Source of the DNA: Trichomonas vaginalis G3 | Lineage: Eukaryota > Parabasalia > Trichomonadida > Trichomonadidae | Length of the DNA stretch: 64,000 nucleotides | NCBI RefSeq assembly: GCF_026262505.1 | Contig: NC_067204.1 | Span: forward strand, 13,906,522 to 13,970,521 | Direction of reading: 5' to 3' | In this document: positions 23,770 through 34,093 of the stretch, in pieces | Numbering within the stretch: the first letter of the stretch is position 1 | Layout of the letters: the number at the start of each line of letters is the position of its first letter | The notes under the pieces: generated by a model | Told to the model about the DNA's origin: nothing | Database searches by the model: none | What the model saw: only the letters and a program-made list of their open reading frames with translations | Program-made: the position numbers and the translations under genes

Positions 23770-23930
23770 ATAAGATTTTTAAAAATAAAGAACTAAGGGT
23801 ACAGTATATGAGAAGGAAGAATCCAAAATTTTATTTTTAAGGTTTTGCAAAATATTTTATTAATAAACGTAGAATAATAATAGAATATCGATATAATACA
23901 TGAAATAAATAAAAATTTATTCAATTGGAA

Positions 23931-26900
23931 TCACAAATGATTCTTCTCAAAGTTGCTCAGTGAACAACAAACACTTGTTATTGTTTATAATTCAAGTGAA
24001 TGTTGTACACAAAGACAACAATTGTCTATCAATTGTTGTCTTTGATTCAACTTTGACAAGAATCACAAATGATTCTTCTCAAAGTTGCTCAGTGAACAAC
24101 AAACACTTGTTATTGTTTATAATTCAAGTGAATGTTGTACACAAAGACAACAATTGTCTATCAATTGTTGTCTTTGATTCAACTTTGACAAGAATCACAA
24201 ATGATTCTTCTCAAAGTTGCTCAGTGAACAACAAACACTTGTTATTGTTTATAATTCAAGTGAATGTTGTACACAAAGACAACAATTGTCTATCAATTGT
24301 TGTCTTTGATTCAACTTTGACAAGAATCACAAATGATTCTTCTCAAAGTTGCTCAGTGAACAACAAACACTTGTTATTGTTTATAATTCAAGTGAATGTT
24401 GTACACAAAGACAACAATTGTCTATCAATTGTTGTCTTTGATTCAACTTTGACAAGAATCACAAATGATTCTTCTCAAAGTTGCTCAGTGAACAACAAAC
24501 ACTTGTTATTGTTTATAATTCAAGTGAATGTTGTACACAAAGACAACAATTGTCTATCAATTGTTGTCTTTGATTCAACTTTGACAAGAATCACAAATGA
24601 TTCTTCTCAAAGTTGCTCAGTGAACAACAAACACTTGTTATTGTTTATAATTCAAGTGAATGTTGTACACAAAGACAACAATTGTCTATCAATTGTTGTC
24701 TTTGATTCAACTTTGACAAGAATCACAAATGATTCTTCTCAAAGTTGCTCAGTGAACAACAAACACTTGTTATTGTTTATAATTCAAGTGAATGTTGTAC
24801 ACAAAGACAACAATTGTCTATCAATTGTTGTCTTTGATTCAACTTTGACAAGAATCACAAATGATTCTTCTCAAAGTTGCTCAGTGAACAACAAACACTT
24901 GTTATTGTTTATAATTCAAGTGAATGTTGTACACAAAGACAACAATTGTCTATCAATTGTTGTCTTTGATTCAACTTTGACAAGAATCACAAATGATTCT
25001 TCTCAAAGTTGCTCAGTGAACAACAAACACTTGTTATTGTTTATAATTCAAGTGAATGTTGTACACAAAGACAACAATTGTCTATCAATTGTTGTCTTTG
25101 ATTCAACTTTGACAAGAATCACAAATGATTCTTCTCAAAGTTGCTCAGTGAACAACAAACACTTGTTATTGTTTATAATTCAAGTGAATGTTGTACACAA
25201 AGACAACAATTGTCTATCAATTGTTGTCTTTGATTCAACTTTGACAAGAATCACAAATGATTCTTCTCAAAGTTGCTCAGTGAACAACAAACACTTGTTA
25301 TTGTTTATAATTCAAGTGAATGTTGTACACAAAGACAACAATTGTCTATCAATTGTTGTCTTTGATTCAACTTTGACAAGAATCACAAATGATTCTTCTC
25401 AAAGTTGCTCAGTGAACAACAAACACTTGTTATTGTTTATAATTCAAGTGAATGTTGTACACAAAGACAACAATTGTCTATCAATTGTTGTCTTTGATTC
25501 AACTTTGACAAGAATCACAAATGATTCTTCTCAAAGTTGCTCAGTGAACAACAAACACTTGTTATTGTTTATAATTCAAGTGAATGTTGTACACAAAGAC
25601 AACAATTGTCTATCAATTGTTGTCTTTGATTCAACTTTGACAAGAATCACAAATGATTCTTCTCAAAGTTGCTCAGTGAACAACAAACACTTGTTATTGT
25701 TTATAATTCAAGTGAATGTTGTACACAAAGACAACAATTGTCTATCAATTGTTGTCTTTGATTCAACTTTGACAAGAATCACAAATGATTCTTCTCAAAG
25801 TTGCTCAGTGAACAACAAACACTTGTTATTGTTTATAATTCAAGTGAATGTTGTACACAAAGACAACAATTGTCTATCAATTGTTGTCTTTGATTCAACT
25901 TTGACAAGAATCACAAATGATTCTTCTCAAAGTTGCTCAGTGAACAACAAACACTTGTTATTGTTTATAATTCAAGTGAATGTTGTACACAAAGACAACA
26001 ATTGTCTATCAATTGTTGTCTTTGATTCAACTTTGACAAGAATCACAAATGATTCTTCTCAAAGTTGCTCAGTGAACAACAAACACTTGTTATTGTTTAT
26101 AATTCAAGTGAATGTTGTACACAAAGACAACAATTGTCTATCAATTGTTGTCTTTGATTCAACTTTGACAAGAATCACAAATGATTCTTCTCAAAGTTGC
26201 TCAGTGAACAACAAACACTTGTTATTGTTTATAATTCAAGTGAATGTTGTACACAAAGACAACAATTGTCTATCAATTGTTGTCTTTGATTCAACTTTGA
26301 CAAGAATCACAAATGATTCTTCTCAAAGTTGCTCAGTGAACAACAAACACTTGTTATTGTTTATAATTCAAGTGAATGTTGTACACAAAGACAACAATTG
26401 TCTATCAATTGTTGTCTTTGATTCAACTTTGACAAGAATCACAAATGATTCTTCTCAAAGTTGCTCAGTGAACAACAAACACTTGTTATTGTTTATAATT
26501 CAAGTGAATGTTGTACACAAAGACAACAATTGTCTATCAATTGTTGTCTTTGATTCAACTTTGACAAGAATCACAAATGATTCTTCTCAAAGTTGCTCAG
26601 TGAACAACAAACACTTGTTATTGTTTATAATTCAAGTGAATGTTGTACACAAAGACAACAATTGTCTATCAATTGTTGTCTTTGATTCAACTTTGACAAG
26701 AATCACAAATGATTCTTCTCAAAGTTGCTCAGTGAACAACAAACACTTGTTATTGTTTATAATTCAAGTGAATGTTGTACACAAAGACAACAATTGTCTA
26801 TCAATTGTTGTCTTTGATTCAACTTTGACAAGAATCACAAATGATTCTTCTCAAAGTTGCTCAGTGAACAACAAACACTTGTTATTGTTTATAATTCAAG

Positions 26901-29900
26901 TGAATGTTGTACACAAAGACAACAATTGTCTATCAATTGTTGTCTTTGATTCAACTTTGACAAGAATCACAAATGATTCTTCTCAAAGTTGCTCAGTGAA
27001 CAACAAACACTTGTTATTGTTTATAATTCAAGTGAATGTTGTACACAAAGACAACAATTGTCTATCAATTGTTGTCTTTGATTCAACTTTGACAAGAATC
27101 ACAAATGATTCTTCTCAAAGTTGCTCAGTGAACAACAAACACTTGTTATTGTTTATAATTCAAGTGAATGTTGTACACAAAGACAACAATTGTCTATCAA
27201 TTGTTGTCTTTGATTCAACTTTGACAAGAATCACAAATGATTCTTCTCAAAGTTGCTCAGTGAACAACAAACACTTGTTATTGTTTATAATTCAAGTGAA
27301 TGTTGTACACAAAGACAACAATTGTCTATCAATTGTTGTCTTTGATTCAACTTTGACAAGAATCACAAATGATTCTTCTCAAAGTTGCTCAGTGAACAAC
27401 AAACACTTGTTATTGTTTATAATTCAAGTGAATGTTGTACACAAAGACAACAATTGTCTATCAATTGTTGTCTTTGATTCAACTTTGACAAGAATCACAA
27501 ATGATTCTTCTCAAAGTTGCTCAGTGAACAACAAACACTTGTTATTGTTTATAATTCAAGTGAATGTTGTACACAAAGACAACAATTGTCTATCAATTGT
27601 TGTCTTTGATTCAACTTTGACAAGAATCACAAATGATTCTTCTCAAAGTTGCTCAGTGAACAACAAACACTTGTTATTGTTTATAATTCAAGTGAATGTT
27701 GTACACAAAGACAACAATTGTCTATCAATTGTTGTCTTTGATTCAACTTTGACAAGAATCACAAATGATTCTTCTCAAAGTTGCTCAGTGAACAACAAAC
27801 ACTTGTTATTGTTTATAATTCAAGTGAATGTTGTACACAAAGACAACAATTGTCTATCAATTGTTGTCTTTGATTCAACTTTGACAAGAATCACAAATGA
27901 TTCTTCTCAAAGTTGCTCAGTGAACAACAAACACTTGTTATTGTTTATAATTCAAGTGAATGTTGTACACAAAGACAACAATTGTCTATCAATTGTTGTC
28001 TTTGATTCAACTTTGACAAGAATCACAAATGATTCTTCTCAAAGTTGCTCAGTGAACAACAAACACTTGTTATTGTTTATAATTCAAGTGAATGTTGTAC
28101 ACAAAGACAACAATTGTCTATCAATTGTTGTCTTTGATTCAACTTTGACAAGAATCACAAATGATTCTTCTCAAAGTTGCTCAGTGAACAACAAACACTT
28201 GTTATTGTTTATAATTCAAGTGAATGTTGTACACAAAGACAACAATTGTCTATCAATTGTTGTCTTTGATTCAACTTTGACAAGAATCACAAATGATTCT
28301 TCTCAAAGTTGCTCAGTGAACAACAAACACTTGTTATTGTTTATAATTCAAGTGAATGTTGTACACAAAGACAACAATTGTCTATCAATTGTTGTCTTTG
28401 ATTCAACTTTGACAAGAATCACAAATGATTCTTCTCAAAGTTGCTCAGTGAACAACAAACACTTGTTATTGTTTATAATTCAAGTGAATGTTGTACACAA
28501 AGACAACAATTGTCTATCAATTGTTGTCTTTGATTCAACTTTGACAAGAATCACAAATGATTCTTCTCAAAGTTGCTCAGTGAACAACAAACACTTGTTA
28601 TTGTTTATAATTCAAGTGAATGTTGTACACAAAGACAACAATTGTCTATCAATTGTTGTCTTTGATTCAACTTTGACAAGAATCACAAATGATTCTTCTC
28701 AAAGTTGCTCAGTGAACAACAAACACTTGTTATTGTTTATAATTCAAGTGAATGTTGTACACAAAGACAACAATTGTCTATCAATTGTTGTCTTTGATTC
28801 AACTTTGACAAGAATCACAAATGATTCTTCTCAAAGTTGCTCAGTGAACAACAAACACTTGTTATTGTTTATAATTCAAGTGAATGTTGTACACAAAGAC
28901 AACAATTGTCTATCAATTGTTGTCTTTGATTCAACTTTGACAAGAATCACAAATGATTCTTCTCAAAGTTGCTCAGTGAACAACAAACACTTGTTATTGT
29001 TTATAATTCAAGTGAATGTTGTACACAAAGACAACAATTGTCTATCAATTGTTGTCTTTGATTCAACTTTGACAAGAATCACAAATGATTCTTCTCAAAG
29101 TTGCTCAGTGAACAACAAACACTTGTTATTGTTTATAATTCAAGTGAATGTTGTACACAAAGACAACAATTGTCTATCAATTGTCTTTGATTCAACTTTG
29201 ACAAGAATCACAAATGATTCTTCTCAAAGTTGCTCAGTGAACAACAAACACTTGTTATTGTTTATAATTCAAGTGAATGTTGTACACAAAGACAACAATT
29301 GTCTATCAATTGTTGTCTTTGATTCAACTTTGACAAGAATCACAAATGATTCTTCTCAAAGTTGCTCAGTGAACAACAAACACTTGTTATTGTTTATAAT
29401 TCAAGTGAATGTTGTACACAAAGACAACAATTGTCTATCAATTGTTGTCTTTGATTCAACTTTGACAAGAATCACAAATGATTCTTCTCAAAGTTGCTCA
29501 GTGAACAACAAACACTTGTTATTGTTTATAATTCAAGTGAATGTTGTACACAAAGACAACAATTGTCTATCAATTGTTGTCTTTGATTCAACTTTGACAA
29601 GAATCACAAATGATTCTTCTCAAAGTTGCTCAGTGAACAACAAACACTTGTTATTGTTTATAATTCAAGTGAATGTTGTACACAAAGACAACAATTGTCT
29701 ATCAATTGTTGTCTTTGATTCAACTTTGACAAGAATCACAAATGATTCTTCTCAAAGTTGCTCAGTGAACAACAAACACTTGTTATTGTTTATAATTCAA
29801 GTGAATGTTGTACACAAAGACAACAATTGTCTATCAATTGTTGTCTTTGATTCAACTTTGACAAGAATCACAAATGATTCTTCTCAAAGTTGCTCAGTGA

Positions 29901-30105
29901 ACAACAAACACTTGTTATTGTTTATAATTCAAGTGAATGTTGTACACAAAGACAACAATTGTCTATCAATTGTTGTCTTTGATTCAACTTTGACAAGAAT
30001 CACAAATGATTCTTCTCAAAGTTGCTCAGTGAACAACAAACACTTGTTATTTTTATAATTCAAGTGAATGTTGTACACAAAGACAACAATTGTCTATCAA
30101 TTGTT
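23931..30105 (+). repeat. 132-bp satellite array, right arm (about 47 units, runs into a gap)
   Basis: Same monomer as 13841-18753 in inverse orientation. Units are almost identical; visible variants are a 3-bp deletion near 29185 and a small change near 30050. The array is cut by the N gap, so its true length is unknown. A continuous open frame of about 2,030 codons follows from the 44-codon monomer and is not considered a gene. Confidence 0.97.
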
Positions 30106-30205
30106 NNNNNNNNNNNNNNNNNNNNNNNNNNNNNNNNNNNNNNNNNNNNNNNNNNNNNNNNNNNNNNNNNNNNNNNNNNNNNNNNNNNNNNNNNNNNNNN
30201 NNNNN
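30106..30205. other. Assembly gap (100 N)
   Basis: Exactly 100 N, the usual placeholder for a gap of unknown size. It separates the satellite array from the first Maverick, whose left terminus is therefore not visible. Confidence 0.99.
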
Positions 30206-30288
30206 AGTAAAAGTTCATCTAATGGTTTAGTTGTAGCAACTCTTGAATTTTCTTTTTCTATTGGAAGCATATTTTATCTAGAATAAAA

Positions 30289-31293
30289 ATGTCAAATGAA
30301 ACAGCGTCTATGAGAGAAATAAAACACAACCGACAACTCATTTTGCAAGCTCTAAATAAGAACACAACAAACTTTTCAAACTATTCTAAGATATCTGAGT
30401 CATTGAAAGAAGGAAACTTAAAACTGACGATAAACCCAATGACAGACGAGTTTCTATTTCAAGACAATAAGAACCATACTGTTTGTATAAATCCAACAAA
30501 AGGAACTTTAAACGAGAAACCTATAGATGAACTTCTTTTGAAAGCAGATGTTGACAACAAAGCTGACAAAGAGTATGTCATTGAAAAAGTTCAAGAAGAA
30601 CATGACAGAGCAGATGCAACATATGCAACGAAAGAACATACTCATCCTGAACTAGCGGACAAAACATATGTTGACAATAAAATGTCAAGTGAAGTGACAA
30701 GAGCTGAAAACGAATATTCTAAAAAGACTCATATACATACCATTGCAAATATTACAAACTTACAAGAAACCTTAAACAGGAAAAGTGACGTTGGACATAC
30801 ACATTCTATATCTGAAATAACAGACTTAAACGTTAGCCTTGAAAAGAAAGCTGACAAAACATATGTCAACAGTGAGTTAGAGGAGAAGGTAGATAGGGGT
30901 TGTATGGCTAGTGCGTTAGTGAAGAAGGCAGATAAGGAATATGTGGATGAAAAAGACAATGAAATTAAAGAAAGGGTTGAATGGTATAATGAACGGACAT
31001 CGAAGATTTTAGAAGGTAAAGCCAATACAGGGTGGGTTTCAGGATGTTTAGACCTTAAAGCGGATAAGAACCATACACATACCATTGCAAATATTACAAA
31101 CTTACAAGAAACCTTAAACAGGAAAAGTGACGTTGGACATACACACGATTTCTTCGCAACTGTTGGTATAGAAAATATTGCAGGAACGGTTGAAGAACCT
31201 GATGGAACTGGTGGGGATGTATTAAATTGGAAACCTCCTAACTTTCCACAAGGTTTAACATCGGAGGATGACATAACAACGATGAGACATTAA
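30289..31293 (+). CDS. Fibre-like protein with phage tail-fibre repeats (element 1)
   Basis: A 334-residue frame. After an N-terminal domain of about 90 residues come repeated units of the ADKxYVDNK type and HTHTIANITNLQETLN type, which recur in phage tail fibres and form trimeric rod-like shafts. It lies immediately upstream of, and on the same strand as, a tail-collar-type protein. In a Maverick it would be expected to act as a virion surface fibre or spike that binds host cells. That role is inference from repeat type and neighbours. Confidence 0.6.
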   Translation: MSNETASMREIKHNRQLILQALNKNTTNFSNYSKISESLKEGNLKLTINPMTDEFLFQDNKNHTVCINPTKGTLNEKPIDELLLKADVDNKADKEYVIEKVQEEHDRADATYATKEHTHPELADKTYVDNKMSSEVTRAENEYSKKTHIHTIANITNLQETLNRKSDVGHTHSISEITDLNVSLEKKADKTYVNSELEEKVDRGCMASALVKKADKEYVDEKDNEIKERVEWYNERTSKILEGKANTGWVSGCLDLKADKNHTHTIANITNLQETLNRKSDVGHTHDFFATVGIENIAGTVEEPDGTGGDVLNWKPPNFPQGLTSEDDITTMRH

Positions 31294-31312
31294 ATGTAGA
31301 AATGTCTATGTC

Positions 31313-31911
31313 ATGGAGGATGAAAACAAAGTTAAATTCACTGCTCAAGATTTATATGATAAAAAAGCTGACAAAACATATGTTAACGATGAGTTAGATA
31401 AAAAAGCTGACAAAACATATGTTAACGATGAGTTAGATAAAAAAGCTGACAAAACAGAGCTTCAAACGTTAAAGACAGAAATACTTCAAACATATCCTAT
31501 AGGTTCTATTTATACGTCAATGAACTCTACCAGACCAGAAGTAGTACTTGGTTTTGGAACTTGGACTCAAATAGTCGACAGGTTTTTGTATTGTGCAAAC
31601 TCTTCAAAGGAAACAGGTGGAAGTAAAACGATTTCAGGTGCAAATTTACCTGCGCACAGTCACTACATAAATTTAAGTACATCTGAAGCAGGTTTGCATA
31701 GTCATAGATTTTGGGATTGGTCAGGAATGACAAAAGGTAAAGGATATGATGTTAAAGAGGACGTTAAGTTTGCTATAAATTGTTACTGGAGTAACACTGA
31801 GGTAGGAGGAAGCCATACACATCGCGTTTCAGGTATACGCAAACAACGGGACAGAGTAAAGACTACATGCCACCTTACATGACAGTTTACGCATGGTATA
31901 GAAATGCTTAG
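31313..31911 (+). CDS. Tail-collar-type fibre tip protein (element 1)
   Basis: Begins with three KKADKTYVNDELD repeats like the upstream gene. A collar-type domain follows: YPIGSIYTSMNSTRPE, then FGTWTQIVDRFL, a GGSKTISGANLPAHSH segment and a second His-rich GSHTH motif. This is the layout of the C-terminal collar domain of phage short tail fibres and baseplate proteins. It probably forms the distal tip of the same fibre as 30289-31293. The 3' end meets the integrase gene tail to tail at about 31910. Confidence 0.65.
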
Positions 31912-32866
31912 TCGTCATTTTCAACTTCTTTAGCATATTCGTCAGGAGTTGTCTTATATTTGTTAGGAACTGTCTTTGAAAGTATACCACCTTGAACTTT
32001 GACAAGTTTGAAACGAGGTCTGACAATAGTAGTTTTATCTTCTGCTTGCAGTCTGTACATTTTGCCATGTTTGCCTAAAACTTCATAATATTCTCTTGTA
32101 TACTTTCTTCTATTTTTACGAACACGAATGCGAGTACCTGTCGAGTTCCCATTGTTGTCATAGTCAATAGTATTTTCATATGGGTCGCGTTTAGGTATTT
32201 CTATTTTTACTTTGTCACCTTTCTTAAGTTTGAAGCCTGGCATTCTTTCTTGTTTGTCTCTTTTGACTAAACTATTAAATATATAGTCTTTCTCTAAGTC
32301 GGGGTTGTTTTTCATTTCTTCGGGGGAGTGGTTTCCCAAACCTTTTTGTTTACGGCTATTGTAAATATTTAAAACTTGTCTCATCTTTGCCATGGAGAAG
32401 TGTCTATATTTGTCGTCATATGACATTTCATCTACCTCACCACCTTGTGGTTGTTTAAGTCTCTTAAGATTTTTATACAACTGTCAATGACACCAAGAGC
32501 AGAATGGTTTTGGTCGACAATGAAATATTGGTTTACATTTTTTGAACGCAGATAGTTTTTAATATCGTCTGATTTGAAAGAACTTTCACAGTCAGATGTC
32601 AGTTTTGTTGGATGGTATTTGTCAACGAATATTGTCAAAGCAGTTTTCACATCTAAAATATTTTTGGACTGTAATGGTATGGCTTCACAGTATCTTGTGT
32701 TTTGACCGACAAATATTAGCCAGTATGGTGGTCCATCTTCTCTATACCTCGGAATGTTTTCCAAGATATCCATAAACCAAGCATTTGGTGTTGAACTAAA
32801 GATTTTTATCATGAGTGCTTTCTTTGTTGCTTTAGAAACATAGGGGTCCTTGTTTGGATTCGTCAT
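31908..32866 (-). CDS. Retroviral-type (rve/DDE) integrase of Maverick 1
   Basis: The N-terminal half carries the RNase-H-like integrase core, with WFMDILENIP and KLTSDCESSF acidic-residue motifs and the HSALGVID segment typical of Polinton integrases. The C-terminal half is basic, with an SH3/chromo-like segment (YYEVLGKHGKMYRLQ). The family enzyme inserts the element into host DNA and makes short target duplications. The copy is broken, with few breaks. Confidence 0.8.
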
Positions 32867-32883
32867 TTTTTACCCTATAAGAA

Positions 32884-33285
32884 ATGGGTTTATTTGGCGC
32901 ATTAGCAGGAGTTGCATCCAGATTTTTGCCCGCAGTGGGAACAATAGCCAGAGGTGCATTTGGAATTGGAAGGAAGATTTTGAGTACATTAGGTATACTT
33001 AAAGAGAAAGCACAACCTATTATACAAACTGTACAGAAAGGTTGGGAGGTAGCACGAGATGCAGCAAATCTTATTCCAAATCCTGAAACAAGAGGAAAAG
33101 TTCAAGGATGGATGGACAATGTAGGAAGACAAGCAGGAAACTACTATAACAAAGCAAATGACTACTATAACCAAGCAGGGCACTATATGGACCAAGGTGA
33201 AAGATTCTTTAACAGAGGATATAACCATGCACAACAGTGGGTAAACAACAACCAACCGCAACCGCCTCAAACGTGGGGAATGTAA
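32884..33285 (+). CDS. Small structural-type protein with a hydrophobic/amphipathic N terminus (element 1)
   Basis: A 133-residue frame. The first 40 residues are Gly/Ala/Leu-rich (MGLFGALAGVASRFLPAVG) and could form an amphipathic or membrane-active helix. The rest is Tyr/Asn/Gln-rich with YYNKANDYYNQAGHY. The position, next to the integrase, and the layout recall small minor virion proteins such as adenovirus pVI-like membrane-lytic proteins, but no homology is claimed. Confidence 0.5.
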   Translation: MGLFGALAGVASRFLPAVGTIARGAFGIGRKILSTLGILKEKAQPIIQTVQKGWEVARDAANLIPNPETRGKVQGWMDNVGRQAGNYYNKANDYYNQAGHYMDQGERFFNRGYNHAQQWVNNNQPQPPQTWGM

Positions 33286-33339
33286 ATTTTTTTACTGAGA
33301 TGAAATGAACAATACAGCATTGAGACAAATGGGTTCAAG

Positions 33340-33459
33340 ATGGATTTGTCGCTTCCAGCAGTTACACAACCACGTGTTTGTCAAGTTCTTCCTATACCTC
33401 AGGAAGTTTTAGACCGACTTAAAAAACCTAAACAACCAGTTGAAAACAAACCAAACTAA
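33340..33459 (+). CDS. 39-residue unknown protein (element 1)
   Basis: A short frame starting MDLSLPAVTQPRVCQVLP. It is preceded by the structural-type leader ending ATGAAATG and followed by another copy of that leader at 33458-33481. It is listed because both leaders bracket it. An alternative start at 33305 in another frame gives a 36-residue product. Confidence 0.35.
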   Translation: MDLSLPAVTQPRVCQVLPIPQEVLDRLKKPKQPVENKPN

Positions 33460-33478
33460 AATTTTTTACTGAGATGAA

Positions 33479-34063
33479 ATGACCGAAGAAGTTGAAACGG
33501 TAGATTTGACACCACAAACAAAAAGTTCAGAACCATTGTCAAAACCTGTCAAAGAACTTACAGATGAAGAGAAAAATTCAATAATAGAAAGTGCCAGGTC
33601 TGGAAATACAAACCCTAACTACAAAGTCACTTTTCATAGAAATGGAACGGCTAGTATCTCAAAAAAGAAACAGACTCTCACAAATAAAATATTGAAGTCT
33701 GAAGGAGCTTTCGAGACAACAGATGGAAAAGTTTACTTCACTGACCAACAGTTCATTATAGAACATCTCATTGACTTAGAGTCGAAATATTCTAAACTTT
33801 ACAACAAACACAAAAAGTTGAAAGGAAAACAAAAACAAATGGCATATGATATTTATGAAGATGTTGACGACACAACCATACCTGCAAGTGAGGTAAAGTC
33901 AGAGGAACCGAAAAGTGACGAAAAACCGATAGAAGAAGGGAAGCCAAAAACTGAAGATAAACCAAAACCAAAGGTTAGTTTCCAAACTAAACCAAGTCAA
34001 CCTTCATTAGCTGGTATGGGTTGGCGTCAAAGACTTATGGCAGCAGGCGGTTATGTAAAGTAA
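33479..34063 (+). CDS. Unknown Lys/Glu-rich protein (element 1)
   Basis: A 194-residue frame starting at the ATG that ends the leader ACTGAGATGAAATG. Residues 50-120 look folded and possibly coiled (LESKYSKLYNKHKKLKGKQ). Residues 130-175 are Pro/Lys/Glu-rich and disordered. The C terminus, GMGWRQRLMAAGGYVK, is compact and could be a docking peptide. No family is recognised. Confidence 0.5.
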   Translation: MTEEVETVDLTPQTKSSEPLSKPVKELTDEEKNSIIESARSGNTNPNYKVTFHRNGTASISKKKQTLTNKILKSEGAFETTDGKVYFTDQQFIIEHLIDLESKYSKLYNKHKKLKGKQKQMAYDIYEDVDDTTIPASEVKSEEPKSDEKPIEEGKPKTEDKPKPKVSFQTKPSQPSLAGMGWRQRLMAAGGYVK

Positions 34064-34093
34064 AGAAAAAAATATTTTTTTATTTTTATAAAA

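Noticed and set aside
13841-30105. CRISPR-like array
   Set aside because: Units are contiguous with no unique spacers, and the genome is eukaryotic.
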